NCBI RefSeq assembly: GCF_003966265.1
Contig: NZ_RXNV01000001.1
Coordinates: forward strand, 930,001-994,000
Source of the DNA: Shewanella atlantica
Lineage (GTDB): Bacteria > Pseudomonadota > Gammaproteobacteria > Enterobacterales > Shewanellaceae
DNA: 64,000 bases
Direction: 5' to 3'
Of the stretch, positions 45,641 through 56,153 are shown piece after piece. The number at the start of each line of letters is the position of its first letter. Position 1 is the stretch's first letter. The translations under genes and the position numbers were made by a program. The notes under the pieces are model-generated. The model did no database searches. It was given only the letters and a program-made list of their open reading frames with translations, and had not been told where the DNA came from.

Positions 45641-45754
45641 AATGGAAACAGCTAATAAGCTCAATCTCGATATTTAGCTGTGTTGTCTGATTGAAGCGGC
45701 AACTTTTCTCACCAATACTTGTCCAGACTAAGAAATCATATTAAACGACTTAAG

Positions 45755-48079
45755 ATGCAGATCCGTTATTTATTGGCACTAAGCCTACTTCCCCAATTAG
45801 TCTTGGCTGAAGAAACTCCAGTTACTACCAACTCCGATACTCAGTGTATCGTCGAGCCTCCGGTTCCCCGTTTGACGCCGCCGGAAAATAGCGATGTAAA
45901 GATAGATCTCCAGGAGATCCGCATCATCTCAGATCGCTCAGAAGCCCAAATGGGTAAACAAGCTAAATTTAATGGTGATGTCTCATTCAGTCAGGGCGGG
46001 CGTAATATCGCTGCCGATGAAGCCATTTTAGATCAAGAATCGGAACGTTTAGACGCTAACGGAAATCTTGTCTTCCAGGATCAAATGTTTACCGTCACCG
46101 CCGATTCTCTGGTTGCCGAGATGCGCAGTAACAGTGCCACCTTGTCGGGTGCTCAATACTGGTTGCATGGGCAACAGATCCATGGCGATGCTGAAAAGCT
46201 GGAGATCACACCAGACAACAACCTCTACCTGACCAAGACCAACTTTACCACTTGTCCTCCGGAGGATACGTCTTGGCTACTCGAAGCCGAAACGATAAAA
46301 ATTGACAGTAAAGAGGAATGGGGTGAATTATGGGACGCCAAACTAAAAATTGGTAACGTGCCTGTTCTTTATATTCCCTATATGACAATACCTGTATCGG
46401 ATAAACGTAAGTCAGGTTTTTTGTTTCCAACTTTCAGCACCAGTACCACCAATGGTGTTGAAGTTGCTACCCCCTATTATTGGAATATTGCACCAGACTA
46501 CGATCTGACCCTCACGCCTCACTATATGTCTGCCCGTGGCCTGTTCTTAAAGAGTGACTTCAGATATCTGGCCGGTGATGCTCAACAGGGTCAACTGAAT
46601 ATCGAGTATTTGGGTAACGATGATATGTTGGCTAACTCGCCTAATCGCTATCTTTACCACTGGGAACATCAGGGTGCAATAGATGAAAACTGGCGAGTGC
46701 TCGCTAACTACACCGATGTTTCGGATAACAACTATTTCAACGATTTAAAGTCTGATGTTCAGCGCGCAACCGATAATCAATTGACTCGAATTGGTGAAGT
46801 CAGCTATTTCGAAACAAACTGGAATTTCAATGCCAGGGTTCAAGACATAAAAGTACTGGGCGAAGATGAAAAACCTTATAAGGTGATGCCACAGCTTGGT
46901 TTTAACTACCGTTCTCCCGATGTCTGGAAAGGTTTAGATCTTGGCTTCTTAAGTGAAGTGACAAATTTTGAGCATGAAGACAGCGACAAAACGACGGCAA
47001 CACGACTTCATTTTGAACCTAGTATCTCTTTCCCGCTTCATGGGCCTGCCGGGTCGTTAACCAGTGAATTGAAGCTGCTGCAAACATACTATTGGCAGGA
47101 TGATGCCCGTATTGATGCCAATAAAGATCTCGATAGCAGTGTGAGCCGTACTCTGCCACAAGTGCGGATCCATGGTCAGGTCAACTTCGAGAGATTTACC
47201 GACTACTTTAACGAAAACTATCGCCAGACTTTAGAGCCTCAATTCCAGTACCTCTATGTCGGTTATGAAGACCAATCTAATATTGGTGTTTATGATACGG
47301 CACAGCTTCAGGAAGATTACTTCGGGCTATTTCGTGAGCGACGTTTTTCAGGTCCGGATAGAGTCGCCGACGCGAATCAGATGACCTTAGGTTTGACCAC
47401 CCGTTTATTTGATTCCCATAACGTCGAGAAGTTTAAGTTCAGTCTGGGTCAGATATTTTACTTTCAGGAGAGCCGGGTTGGCCTACCAGATTCCTCTTTT
47501 CAAGGTGAAACTTTTACCCAGGAAAATACTTCAAACTCAGTGTTAGCTGCCGAATTGAATACCCAGATTTACCAAGACTGGTATATGAGTGGCTCTATTC
47601 AGTATGATACTAAGCAGAGTGATAATAAGAAGAGTGAGGTAACTCTAGACTTCCGTCCAGGTGCCAACAAGCTATTACAATTTAGTTATCGCTATGTCCC
47701 GGACCTTCTGAATAGCAATACCAACGAGTCGGTCAATATTTCCCAGGCGGGCATGCGAGGAGCGTGGCCACTGAATGATAGTCTTTACTTGGTCGGTAAC
47801 TGGTATTACGATCTCAACGAGAGCCGTAGTATCGAAACCTACGCCGGTTTTCAGTATGAGTCCTGCTGTTGGGCCTTACGTTTGAGTTATCATTATAGAA
47901 TCAAGACTAATTATGATGATGACTATAATCCGGTACTGGATAATAGAGAGCTTTTCGAGAGCGGTTTATATCTCAACTTTGTAATAAAGGGGCTCGGTGG
48001 CTCTGGCCCATTAGGCGTATCAGATATGCTTAACGATGGTCTGTTTAATTACCGAAAGCCGCTTTACCTGAAAAACTAG
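45755..48079 (+). CDS. lptD: LPS-assembly outer-membrane protein LptD
   Basis: The 774-residue protein starts at the ATG at 45755, giving a clean signal peptide (residues 1-18, ending VLA). A TTG-initiated frame from 45719 is less likely. The OstA-like N-terminal domain holds 'GKQAKFNGDVSFSQGGRNIAADEAILDQESERLDANGNLVFQDQ' near residues 75-120. Paired cysteines follow ('LTKTNFTTCPPEDTSW' and near the C-terminus 'ESCCWALRLSYHYR') that form the disulphides needed for function. The rest is the large beta barrel. It inserts lipopolysaccharide into the outer leaflet with LptE. It heads the cluster with surA-pdxA-rsmA-apaG-apaH. Confidence 0.96.
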   Translation: MQIRYLLALSLLPQLVLAEETPVTTNSDTQCIVEPPVPRLTPPENSDVKIDLQEIRIISDRSEAQMGKQAKFNGDVSFSQGGRNIAADEAILDQESERLDANGNLVFQDQMFTVTADSLVAEMRSNSATLSGAQYWLHGQQIHGDAEKLEITPDNNLYLTKTNFTTCPPEDTSWLLEAETIKIDSKEEWGELWDAKLKIGNVPVLYIPYMTIPVSDKRKSGFLFPTFSTSTTNGVEVATPYYWNIAPDYDLTLTPHYMSARGLFLKSDFRYLAGDAQQGQLNIEYLGNDDMLANSPNRYLYHWEHQGAIDENWRVLANYTDVSDNNYFNDLKSDVQRATDNQLTRIGEVSYFETNWNFNARVQDIKVLGEDEKPYKVMPQLGFNYRSPDVWKGLDLGFLSEVTNFEHEDSDKTTATRLHFEPSISFPLHGPAGSLTSELKLLQTYYWQDDARIDANKDLDSSVSRTLPQVRIHGQVNFERFTDYFNENYRQTLEPQFQYLYVGYEDQSNIGVYDTAQLQEDYFGLFRERRFSGPDRVADANQMTLGLTTRLFDSHNVEKFKFSLGQIFYFQESRVGLPDSSFQGETFTQENTSNSVLAAELNTQIYQDWYMSGSIQYDTKQSDNKKSEVTLDFRPGANKLLQFSYRYVPDLLNSNTNESVNISQAGMRGAWPLNDSLYLVGNWYYDLNESRSIETYAGFQYESCCWALRLSYHYRIKTNYDDDYNPVLDNRELFESGLYLNFVIKGLGGSGPLGVSDMLNDGLFNYRKPLYLKN

Positions 48080-48201
48080 TAAAACAATTGCATTTTCGAT
48101 GAACCATGAGTTAGACCTGTAGTCCAACTTTTGATAATAGATTTTTTAGCCGGCATCATTTAATGCCGCACCAGACGTTAATATGCCAAGGATTTTTGTT
48201 G

Positions 48202-49506
48202 ATGAAACCCTGTAAACATTTTATTTTTGCTTTTCTTACCCTGGCAATGAGCCACACAGTTCAAGCTAAAGTAGAGCCCCTGGACCGTGTTACAGTTCAG
48301 ATAAACGAAGGTATTGTACTGGAAAGCGAGATTGCCGGTATGCTGCAGACAGTAAAAGCCAATGCCAGCTCAGCAGAACAGGCGTTACCATCAGATCAAG
48401 CGCTTAGAACCCAGGTTATTGAACGTTTAATCATGACTCGGTTACAGATGCAGATGGCCGATAGAATTGGTTTGCATATTGGAGACCTTCAGCTGGATCA
48501 GACCATAAGTAATATTGCCAAAGAGCAAAACCTTACCGTCGCTCAGATGCGAGAGAAGATTGGTCAAGAGGGAATGAGCTGGAGCCAGTATCGTGAGCAA
48601 CTACGTGAAGAGATCACCTTAGGTGAAATCCAACGGATTCAGGTTCAACGCCGTATTCAGGTCTCACCTCAAGAGATAAATAACTTAGTTAAACTTATCG
48701 AAGAGCAAGGGCTGCAGCAAGTTGAGTTCCAGATTGGACACATACTGATTGAAGTACCAAGTAGCCCAAGCAGTGAAGAGCTACAAAAGGCAAGTGATCG
48801 TGCCAATACAGTGCTGAAACGTATTAAAAATGGTGATGATTTCCGCCGTACTGCGATTGCAGCATCGGCAGGTCCAAAAGCCCTCGAAGGCGGTGTTTGG
48901 GAGTATATGAACGTCAACGAAATGCCAACGCTGTTTGCTGAGGTGTTGGGTGGAGCTAAGACAGATGACGTCATAGGTCCAATTCGAAGCGGTGCAGGCT
49001 TTCATATCATCAAGGTGCTCGATGCCCGTGGCCTTCAAACAAAAGAGGTTGATGAAGTCAGCTCAAGACATATTCTAATTAAGCCATCACCGATCCTGTC
49101 AGAAGAAAGAGCTAAGGCGATGCTTGATAAGTTCGTGGAACAGATACGTTCCGGCGATGCTGATTTTGCAGCCCTTGCCCGTCAATACTCTGAAGATCCA
49201 GGTTCAGGGGCTAAAGGTGGTGAGCTGGGCTGGGCAGATCCTTCCGCTTATGTTCCAGCATTCGCTCAAACCTTGAATGCATTAGAAATTGGTGAGATCA
49301 GTGAGCCATTTCGTTCGAGTCACGGCTGGCATATAGTACAGCTTGAAGAGCGTCGAACAACGGATGCTACAGACAAATTTAATACTAATCGGGCGCACCA
49401 ACTTATCTTCCGCCGTAAGTTTAATGAAGAGTTACAGAACTGGCTGGATGAGATGAGATCTGAAGCGTATATCGAAGTTTTCGATGCTGATTTCAACCGA
49501 GGTTAA
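48202..49506 (+). CDS. surA: Periplasmic chaperone and peptidyl-prolyl isomerase SurA
   Basis: The 434-residue product starts at the ATG at 48202 after AAGGAT, followed by a signal peptide (to about residue 24, VQA). It has a helical chaperone domain and two parvulin domains: '[12 protein letters not shown]...[19 protein letters not shown]' and '[11 protein letters not shown]...[20 protein letters not shown]'. It escorts outer-membrane proteins, including LptD, across the periplasm. It lies 122 bp downstream of lptD. Length (428 in E. coli) fits. Confidence 0.96.
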   Translation: MKPCKHFIFAFLTLAMSHTVQAKVEPLDRVTVQINEGIVLESEIAGMLQTVKANASSAEQALPSDQALRTQVIERLIMTRLQMQMADRIGLHIGDLQLDQTISNIAKEQNLTVAQMREKIGQEGMSWSQYREQLREEITLGEIQRIQVQRRIQVSPQEINNLVKLIEEQGLQQVEFQIGHILIEVPSSPSSEELQKASDRANTVLKRIKNGDDFRRTAIAASAGPKALEGGVWEYMNVNEMPTLFAEVLGGAKTDDVIGPIRSGAGFHIIKVLDARGLQTKEVDEVSSRHILIKPSPILSEERAKAMLDKFVEQIRSGDADFAALARQYSEDPGSGAKGGELGWADPSAYVPAFAQTLNALEIGEISEPFRSSHGWHIVQLEERRTTDATDKFNTNRAHQLIFRRKFNEELQNWLDEMRSEAYIEVFDADFNRG

Positions 49507-49511
49507 TTATT

Positions 49512-50498
49512 TTGACGACTAAACGAATTGCCATTACCCCGGGAGAGCCCGCAGGAATTGGCCCAGATTTAGTTATCCAACTAGCTCAGCAGGCTTGGCC
49601 TGCTGAGCTAGTTGTTTGCGCCGATCCTGAACTTTTGTCCGCCAGAGCTAAAAAGCTTGGACTTCCGCTTCAGTTAAAGCCCTATCAGCCGAATCTTGAG
49701 CCTAAAGCTCAAGAAGCGGGCACATTGACACTGGCTCCCTTTGCTCTGCTCAATGAAGCGGTATGTGGTCAGCTCGATGAGCAAAATAGTGCCTATGTCG
49801 TTGAAACACTGCGCTATGCCGGTGAGAAAAACATGAACGGTGAATTTGATGCCGTCGTCACAGGCCCTGTGCATAAAGGTATCATTAACCAATCCGGTAT
49901 TCCGTTTAGCGGACATACCGAATTTTTTGCCAATCAGGCAAATTGCCAAGATGTTGTAATGATGCTGGCCGCGCCAGGTTTACATGTGGCCCTGGTGACA
50001 ACCCATATTCCATTAGCCTACGTATCTAAGGCAATAACCCGTGACAGACTTCATCAAATAGTTAAGATCCTTCATACCGATTTAGTTGAGAAGTTTGCAC
50101 TTGAACAACCTAAGATTTACGTCTGTGGGCTTAACCCACACGCCGGTGAAGATGGGCATTTAGGGCGAGAAGAAATTGATACCATCATACCGGCCCTCGA
50201 GGAATTACGAGCCGAGGGTATGAATATTGTCGGTCCACTGCCCGCAGATACTATTTTTCAGAAAAAATATCTGGAAGATGCCGATGTTATCTTAGCTATG
50301 TATCACGATCAGGGTTTGCCGGTCCTTAAATCCCAAGGTTTTGGCAGCTCTGTAAATATCACATTAGGGCTTCCCTATATTCGCACCTCTGTCGATCACG
50401 GTACCGCACTAGAACTCGCCGGAACCGGACAAGCAGACATTGGAAGCTTTGTCTGTGCACTTAATAAAGCCATAGATTTGGCTGCCAAATCTGAGTAG
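49512..50498 (+). CDS. pdxA: 4-hydroxythreonine-4-phosphate dehydrogenase
   Basis: The 328-residue enzyme of vitamin B6 synthesis starts at a TTG six bases after the surA stop. Motifs: '[18 protein letters not shown]' at the N-terminus, '[24 protein letters not shown]' near 115-140, '[12 protein letters not shown]' near 160, '[24 protein letters not shown]' near 205-230 and '[13 protein letters not shown]' near 260. Metal-binding His residues are in HTEF, NPHAGE and YHDQG. Immediate spacing indicates coupling to surA and rsmA. Confidence 0.96.
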   Translation: MTTKRIAITPGEPAGIGPDLVIQLAQQAWPAELVVCADPELLSARAKKLGLPLQLKPYQPNLEPKAQEAGTLTLAPFALLNEAVCGQLDEQNSAYVVETLRYAGEKNMNGEFDAVVTGPVHKGIINQSGIPFSGHTEFFANQANCQDVVMMLAAPGLHVALVTTHIPLAYVSKAITRDRLHQIVKILHTDLVEKFALEQPKIYVCGLNPHAGEDGHLGREEIDTIIPALEELRAEGMNIVGPLPADTIFQKKYLEDADVILAMYHDQGLPVLKSQGFGSSVNITLGLPYIRTSVDHGTALELAGTGQADIGSFVCALNKAIDLAAKSE

Positions 50499-50510
50499 TT
50501 GAAAAAAGTA

Positions 50511-51314
50511 ATGAGTAATAAAGTACATTTAGGCCATACAGCCAGAAAACGTTTCGGTCAAAACTTCCTGACCGACGGCAATATTATCAACCGCATCGTG
50601 GGTGCGATTGCACCCGATAATGATCATGTTATGGTTGAAATTGGCCCGGGTCTCGGCGCCCTAACCGAACCGGTAGCCAATGGCATCGATAAGTTAACGG
50701 TAGTTGAGCTGGATAAAGATCTTGTTGAGCGACTCAAAGAGCATCCGACACTGAAGCATAAGTTGGATATCCATCAAGGTGATGCACTCAAGTTTGACTT
50801 TAGTCAGCTGATCGAAGAAGGCAAACAACTTAAAGTATTTGGTAATCTGCCCTATAACATCTCGACACCTCTCATGTTTCATCTGTTCGAATTCGCAGAA
50901 CAGATTAAGAATATGCACTTTATGCTCCAAAAAGAGGTGGTATTAAGACTCTCTGCCAGCCCTGGAACTAAGGCCTATGGCCGTCTAACTGTAATGGCCC
51001 AGTATCACTGTCAGGTACTACCGGTATTAGAAGTCCCACCGGGATGCTTTACACCTGCACCTAAGGTCGACTCGGCAGTTGTTCGCCTCGTGCCTTATAA
51101 GACAAAGCCATGGCCATGTAAAGATGTCGATCTGCTCAGACACCTGACCACCACGGCATTTAATATGCGCCGCAAAACGCTGCGCAACAACCTCAAGCAT
51201 ATGATCACCGATGAAGAGTTTACACAACTCGGCATCGACTCTTCGCTGAGACCGGAACAGATAAGTGTTGAGCAATATGTCGCTATGGCTAACCTCGTTA
51301 TCGACAAGAAGTAA
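50511..51314 (+). CDS. rsmA: 16S rRNA adenine dimethyltransferase
   Basis: The 267-residue methyltransferase (KsgA) dimethylates two adjacent adenines of the 16S rRNA 3' hairpin. I start it at the ATG at 50511 (MSNKVHLGH...). A TTG four codons earlier is possible. Motifs: 'KRFGQNFL' near residue 12, '[13 protein letters not shown]' near 43-55 (SAM binding), '[15 protein letters not shown]' near 108 (NLPY catalytic). It lies 12 bp after pdxA and ends at a terminator at 51368-51388. Confidence 0.96.
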   Translation: MSNKVHLGHTARKRFGQNFLTDGNIINRIVGAIAPDNDHVMVEIGPGLGALTEPVANGIDKLTVVELDKDLVERLKEHPTLKHKLDIHQGDALKFDFSQLIEEGKQLKVFGNLPYNISTPLMFHLFEFAEQIKNMHFMLQKEVVLRLSASPGTKAYGRLTVMAQYHCQVLPVLEVPPGCFTPAPKVDSAVVRLVPYKTKPWPCKDVDLLRHLTTTAFNMRRKTLRNNLKHMITDEEFTQLGIDSSLRPEQISVEQYVAMANLVIDKK

Positions 51315-51367
51315 GCTTGCGATAACTGATTGCCATTGACAAATATTGATTAAACATCATAAATTTC

Positions 51368-51388
51368 AGGAGGGCTAAGCCCTCCTTT
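51368..51388 (+). terminator. Terminator between rsmA and apaG
   Basis: Stem AGGAGGGC (51368-51375) / GCCCTCCT (51379-51386), loop TAA, then TTTCTTT. It probably attenuates read-through into apaG, whose ATG is at 51409. Confidence 0.8.
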
Positions 51389-51408
51389 CTTTCGCCATAA
51401 GGAAAGTC

Positions 51409-51789
51409 ATGTCAGCACCAGAAGACTCCATCAAGGTCGAAGTAAAAACTGAATATATTGAAGACCAATCTTCCCCGACAGAGGAGAAGTACCTGTTCAG
51501 ATATACCATCACTATCATTAATCTCGGCGAAAAAGCAGTGACACTGAAGAGTCGCTACTGGTCCATTACCGATGCAAATAACAATAATAGTGAAGTGCGC
51601 GGTGAGGGCGTCGTTGGCGAGACCCCCACAATAGAGCCTGACAGTGCATACCAATATACCAGTGGCACAGTACTGGAGACTCCTCTGGGGATCATGCAAG
51701 GCAGCTACACCATGCTCACCGGAGAAGGAGAAAGCTTTAAGGCACAAATACCTCCTTTCAGGCTCGCAGTACCAGGTCTGCTCCACTGA
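51409..51789 (+). CDS. apaG: ApaG protein
   Basis: The 126-residue protein has the ApaG fold: 'VEVKTEYIEDQSSPTEEKYLFRYTITIINLGEKAVTLKSRYWSITDANN' and 'EVRGEGVVGETPTIEPDSAYQYTSGTVLETPLGIMQGSY'. Function is unknown. It is linked to rsmA and apaH in gammaproteobacteria, as here. Confidence 0.95.
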   Translation: MSAPEDSIKVEVKTEYIEDQSSPTEEKYLFRYTITIINLGEKAVTLKSRYWSITDANNNNSEVRGEGVVGETPTIEPDSAYQYTSGTVLETPLGIMQGSYTMLTGEGESFKAQIPPFRLAVPGLLH

Positions 51790-51823
51790 AATGAATTTTT
51801 TAACCCTAATTGAGGCGACATAG

Positions 51824-52648
51824 ATGGCGCATTATTTTGTTGGTGATATTCAAGGATGCTTCGAAGAGTTACAGCTTCTTCTGAATAATGTCGACTTTAA
51901 CCCATCAAAAGATCAGCTTTGGGCCGTCGGAGATCTTGTGGCAAGAGGCCCGGGCTCACTGGAGACTCTGCGCTATTTTCAGCAACTGGAGGGCTCCGGT
52001 CGTGTGGTACTGGGAAATCATGACCTTCACCTTTTGGCAGTAAATGCCAAAATTAAAAGAGCAAATCCCAAAGATCAACTCGGTCCATTACTCACGGCCC
52101 CGGATATTGGCTCTCTGATTGACTGGTTACGACTGCAACCGCTTTACCAAGAACTGCCAGAACACAAGCTGGTCATGACTCATGCGGGAGTTCCTCCCCA
52201 ATGGAGTCTTGAGACTTTAAGAGAGGAAGCGGACCAGGTCGCAGCAGCGCTTAGATCAAGTGATTACATCACCTCACTTATCAGTCATATGTATACCAAT
52301 GGTTCAAATTGCTGGCACGACTCCATGTCTGAACTGGAGCGAAAAATATACTGCATCAATGCCCTGACCCGAATGAGGTTTCTCCATAGTGACGGGAGAC
52401 TCGACTTTGGCTGTAAGCTGCCTCCGGCTGCGTGTGAAGATCCCGATCTCTCCCCCTGGTTTGAACGCGCCGGAGTCATTAATGAAACCCATACTTTAGT
52501 TTTCGGACATTGGGCCGCCGTTATGGGTAAGGTGCCCTCAACAAGGATCCATGCACTAGACACTGGTTGTTGTTGGGGCGAGCACCTGACACTCTGGCAT
52601 TTAGAATCTAATCAAAAAATAACCCAAAGCAGGTTAAAAAAGAGTTAA
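51824..52648 (+). CDS. apaH: Diadenosine tetraphosphatase
   Basis: The 274-residue metallophosphoesterase hydrolyses Ap4A, including Np4-type RNA caps. Motifs: 'YFVGDIQGCFEEL' near residue 4 (GDxxG), 'WAVGDLVARGPGS' near 35 (GDxxxRG), 'VVLGNHDLHLL' near 62 (GNHD) and 'VMTHAGVPP' near 118, plus 'VFGHWAAVMG' near 225. It closes the lptD-to-apaH cluster. Confidence 0.96.
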   Translation: MAHYFVGDIQGCFEELQLLLNNVDFNPSKDQLWAVGDLVARGPGSLETLRYFQQLEGSGRVVLGNHDLHLLAVNAKIKRANPKDQLGPLLTAPDIGSLIDWLRLQPLYQELPEHKLVMTHAGVPPQWSLETLREEADQVAAALRSSDYITSLISHMYTNGSNCWHDSMSELERKIYCINALTRMRFLHSDGRLDFGCKLPPAACEDPDLSPWFERAGVINETHTLVFGHWAAVMGKVPSTRIHALDTGCCWGEHLTLWHLESNQKITQSRLKKS

Positions 52649-52795
52649 ACTAACTCATTAATTGGCCGATAAAAATTAATCACTAGAGCCAACCTGCCCA
52701 AGCTATGAATTTTAAAGGTATTTTTGCGAGGGAAGAGTAACTGACAGCTTTAAGCTGAATAGTTGTAGGAAATATAATAATAATCGGAGCACCCT

Positions 52796-54823
52796 ATGAA
52801 AATGAATGTCGCCACAAGAGTCATTGGCGGGTTTAGTGTTGTTACCCTGTTACTCATCGCCTTAGGTGGAGCTTCTCTACTCACTAATAGTAAACTCAAG
52901 ACGAGTACTCAAGTATTGCAGGAGCTCAGTCTTCCGGCACTCGAGTCCAGTGGCCATCTTGTAGAGAGCCTCTCAGTTCAGGAAACACAGCTACTTACCG
53001 CCTACCATAGCAGTAAATCGGCTCAAATCCCGGCAATCGAATCCAAATTTTCTAAATCCAGCCAAGCGTTTGTCAACGAATTAGATTCGCTATCCAATAT
53101 TGTCAGTTCACAATCTCAAGCTGATTTTACCAGGGTGATCTCAGATCTGCGTCAAAGTTACCTTAACTTTGAAAGCAATGGTCTGAAGATGATTCAGACC
53201 AGAGAGAGTGCGCTGGTGACCCGGGAGAACTTAGCCTCAAAACTAGAAACACTTGAAGAGACGGCCGACGATACAGCATCTATCTTGCTAGATCTTATCG
53301 ATCTTGAGATAAGTGAAGATCCCGTGGAGCAGCAAATTGCCGCGACAGCAGGTGATATTGATAATAGTTTGAGTGGTATTGTCAGCACCAGTATAGACCT
53401 GGTGAATAGTAGTAGTAAGCAGCAACATGAAACTATCACCAATGAGCTCGACTACTACATAAGAAACATCGGATATAAGCTTGAGTATATCAAGACAAAC
53501 TGGGGAGGCGAAGTTGACGAGGAGTTACTTACCGAAATCAGTAACGAGGCAAAGAAAGTGTTCTCGATGCTTGAAGGCAATGACTCTATTCAAGCCTTAA
53601 AAGGTCATCAATTAAACCTTGAGTCTTCAACGGACCAGATGCTCGATCGGGTCGAAAAAGATACTCAGAGCCTCAATCAGAACATGAGAGCCTTAACCGA
53701 TGCGGTAGAGTCCGTCTCTAAAGAGGTGAGTGACAAGGCTATCAGTGATATAGACTCGGCCAGCATCAACACCATGATCTTGGTAATCGTTGCAATTATT
53801 GTCTCTATTATTGTCTCTATTGCTGTGATCCGCCCCCTCACCCAATCACTTGCCAAGGTGAATAATGCACTTAATATTCTGGCATCGGGAAATTTAACTC
53901 ATAAGTTGGATGATAGCGGGCATGATGAATTTGCCGAACTTTCCAAAAACTGTAATCGCCTGGTGGATAGTTTACGAAGCCTGATACAAGGGATTTTAGA
54001 TCGCTCCAATCAGCTGGCAGCAGCAGCAGAGGAAACTTCGGCCATCACGATGCAAACGACCGCCAGCATACAGGAACAGAAGAGTCAGGTCGATCAAGTC
54101 GCTACCGCAACGACTGAATTGAGCTCCAGTGCGCAGCAGGTTACTACCAGTGCCGATGATGCGCTGCAACAGATAAAACAAGCCGATGATGAAGCGCAGC
54201 ATATGCGAACCATCGCCGATGAGAATAAGCAGACAATTCTAGCTCTCGCCGACGAAGTAGGTAAGGCTGGGGTTGTGATCAATAAACTCCACTCAGATAG
54301 TGCCTCCATCGGCTCCATCCTCGATGTAATTCGAGGCATTGCCGAACAAACTAACCTGCTGGCACTTAATGCTGCAATCGAAGCAGCCAGAGCCGGAGAG
54401 CAGGGGCGTGGGTTTGCAGTCGTTGCAGATGAAGTCAGGAGCCTGGCTTCAAGGACTCAAGATTCTACCCAAGAGATACAGCAGATGATCGAAGTTCTGC
54501 AGCAAGGTGCTCAGGAAGCGGTCTCAGTGATGGAGTTGGGACGCGATCAAGCAAGCTCTTGTGTCGATAAGACCGAACAGGCCAATATTGCACTGGAGAG
54601 TATCAGTGAATCAGTCCATCAGGCACACGATTCAGGCACTCATATCGCCCATGCAGCACAAGAGCAAAACATTGTTAGCCAGCAGGTTTCAGAGAAACTG
54701 GAGCATATTGCAGCCATCTCGGAAGAGACCTCAACAGGCGCCGAACAAACTGCGCAATCGAGCCATCAAGTTGCACAACTGGCCGAGGAACTACAGGCTT
54801 CGGTAAGGGAGTTTACCGTTTAA
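52796..54823 (+). CDS. Methyl-accepting chemotaxis protein with large periplasmic helical domain
   Basis: The 675-residue chemoreceptor has helix 1 (about 12-32), a ~280-residue periplasmic helical domain (about 33-320), helix 2 (about 325-347), HAMP (about 348-400) and a signalling domain. The hairpin tip is '[20 protein letters not shown]' followed by '[15 protein letters not shown]' near residue 515. It is not close to the two paralogues at 6792-10782 outside the signalling tip. It has no CheR pentapeptide. The ligand is unknown. It ends at a strong terminator. Confidence 0.93.
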   Translation: MKMNVATRVIGGFSVVTLLLIALGGASLLTNSKLKTSTQVLQELSLPALESSGHLVESLSVQETQLLTAYHSSKSAQIPAIESKFSKSSQAFVNELDSLSNIVSSQSQADFTRVISDLRQSYLNFESNGLKMIQTRESALVTRENLASKLETLEETADDTASILLDLIDLEISEDPVEQQIAATAGDIDNSLSGIVSTSIDLVNSSSKQQHETITNELDYYIRNIGYKLEYIKTNWGGEVDEELLTEISNEAKKVFSMLEGNDSIQALKGHQLNLESSTDQMLDRVEKDTQSLNQNMRALTDAVESVSKEVSDKAISDIDSASINTMILVIVAIIVSIIVSIAVIRPLTQSLAKVNNALNILASGNLTHKLDDSGHDEFAELSKNCNRLVDSLRSLIQGILDRSNQLAAAAEETSAITMQTTASIQEQKSQVDQVATATTELSSSAQQVTTSADDALQQIKQADDEAQHMRTIADENKQTILALADEVGKAGVVINKLHSDSASIGSILDVIRGIAEQTNLLALNAAIEAARAGEQGRGFAVVADEVRSLASRTQDSTQEIQQMIEVLQQGAQEAVSVMELGRDQASSCVDKTEQANIALESISESVHQAHDSGTHIAHAAQEQNIVSQQVSEKLEHIAAISEETSTGAEQTAQSSHQVAQLAEELQASVREFTV

Positions 54824-54854
54824 TCAAGGTTATTCCATAAGACTTGGTTCCATA

Positions 54855-54886
54855 AAAAATGCCGGGCTCATCAGCCCGGCATTTTT
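54855..54886. terminator. Bidirectional terminator between the chemoreceptor and DUF3718 genes
   Basis: A perfect 14-bp stem AAAAATGCCGGGCT (54855-54868) / AGCCCGGCATTTTT (54873-54886) with loop CATC. It terminates both the plus-strand chemoreceptor and the minus-strand DUF3718 gene. Confidence 0.95.
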
Positions 54887-54902
54887 ATGGAAACTCTGTT
54901 AC

Positions 54903-55289
54903 TTAGTTACTTGCTATACGCTCATTAATTGCAGCCGTAATCGCACTGCCGTCATGTCCATTTGCCTCAGACCATTGCACGATCGTCATTCCATCGGCTT
55001 CTGCCGCCTTTAAATCTGTTACAGAGAGGCGTTTCGCAACAAATGTTCCAACCTTATCAGAGCCACTATCCATCGCGGTACGAAGCAGGCTACCACCATT
55101 ACATGAGATACCATTATAGATATTGCGTAATTTTACGCGGCTCTCTTTTAGCTTTTTACGTAAACGGTTCTTATCATCAGCCTGCACATAGTTACAAATA
55201 TTTGCCGCCAGCTGATCGTTAGCTTGAGCAGGAATAGAGAAAGTAGACGCTGCGATAACCACAGCAAGGGTAGTAGGTAACAGACGCAT
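54903..55289 (-). CDS. DUF3718 family secreted protein
   Basis: The 128-residue product has a signal peptide (residues 1-24, ending AQA). The mature region 'LAANICNYVQADDKNRLRKKLKESRVKLRNIYNGISCNGGSLLRTAM' holds two cysteines that could pair. Function is unknown. The ATG follows AAGGAGTATCAG, a strong site. Confidence 0.8.
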   Translation of the reverse strand: MRLLPTTLAVVIAASTFSIPAQANDQLAANICNYVQADDKNRLRKKLKESRVKLRNIYNGISCNGGSLLRTAMDSGSDKVGTFVAKRLSVTDLKAAEADGMTIVQWSEANGHDGSAITAAINERIASN

Positions 55290-55389
55290 CTGATACTCCT
55301 TTATTATTATTTATTTTTATACTGTAGAGCACCAAACAATTATCTTTATATGCCCCACCCTGAACTTGAAACATAACAACTACGATAAT

Positions 55390-55872
55390 TTAACATTTTT
55401 TCACCAAGTTGATAAAGCTATATTCCAACCCTTTGTCATTAATTGCAGTCTCTTTGCTAAGAAGCTCCCAACTATCATCGTCCCATGGGGGGAAAAAGGT
55501 GTCACCTTCCACATCGAGATTTATCTCTGTGAGGTACAGTTTATCGGCCTCTTTGAGTAAAGATGAGTACAACTGCCCTCCTCCGATAACAACCAGCTCC
55601 TCACAGTCACCGACCAAGGCTTTTGCATCTTCGAACGAAGTAACACAAGTCACCCCCTCAATATTCAGTGACGCTTGGCGGCTAATCACAATATTATGCC
55701 GACCAGGCAAGGGGCGCCCTATAGATTCAAACGTCTTTCGTCCCATCACAATGGGCTTACCTAATGTCATCGCCTTAAAGTGTTTAAGGTCCTCAGGAAG
55801 GTGCCAGGGCATTTGATTGTCTTTACCGATAACACGATTGTTAGCCATCGCCGCTATCATGGCAATTTTCAT
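55390..55872 (-). CDS. folA: Dihydrofolate reductase
   Basis: The 160-residue product starts at the ATG at 55870-55872 after GGAGATATT. A longer frame into the MITE-like element upstream is an artefact. Motifs: 'KIAMIAAMANNRVIGKDNQMPWHLPEDLKHF' (residues 2-32) with the catalytic acid in PED, 'VMGRKTFESIGRPLPGRHNIVI' near 43-62 and 'VIGGGQLYSSLL' near 95. It reduces dihydrofolate to tetrahydrofolate. Neighbourhood (apaH nearby) is as in E. coli. Confidence 0.95.
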   Translation of the reverse strand: MKIAMIAAMANNRVIGKDNQMPWHLPEDLKHFKAMTLGKPIVMGRKTFESIGRPLPGRHNIVISRQASLNIEGVTCVTSFEDAKALVGDCEELVVIGGGQLYSSLLKEADKLYLTEINLDVEGDTFFPPWDDDSWELLSKETAINDKGLEYSFINLVKKC

Positions 55873-55913
55873 AATATCTCCAATTTTTGTTTTTAGAATA
55901 ATAAGACTGAATG

Positions 55914-56151
55914 TATATTCCCAAGCCACTTCAAAATTTCGTTTCAGAACTCCCGAAGGGCAAGGAGAAGCAACATATTTCTGCATTCTTTATTTATAAG
56001 AATAAATAGTGAATTAGAATAACCAGTCCCGCTATTTCATGAAGACCACCACGGATGGTGAGAATGTCGTTAATGCAGGAGCAATTAACTACCTTGAACT
56101 CAGTCACTGCTCGATATGCTGAATCCTGCATTTCGAGGTCGTTTGGGTATA
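55914..56151. mobile_element. MITE-like element with imperfect 22-24 bp terminal inverted repeats
   Basis: The left end begins TATATTCCCAAGCCACTTC (from 55914). The right end, read on the other strand, begins TATACCCAAACGACCTCG (from 56151 leftwards). Aligned, the ends agree at about 17 of 22 positions. The 238-bp interior has no gene. The element fills the gap between folA and the ThrE genes and has displaced neither reading frame. The region at 16958-17007 carries the same ends. Confidence 0.7.
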
Positions 56152-56153
56152 GA

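Noticed and set aside
45719..45754. TTG-initiated start for LptD
   Set aside because: The ATG at 45755 begins directly with a standard signal peptide, whereas the TTG adds a basic stretch and has no ribosome binding site.
55873..55986. N-terminal extension of dihydrofolate reductase
   Set aside because: The extension is translated from the MITE-like element; the ATG at 55872 has GGAG and gives the standard protein length.
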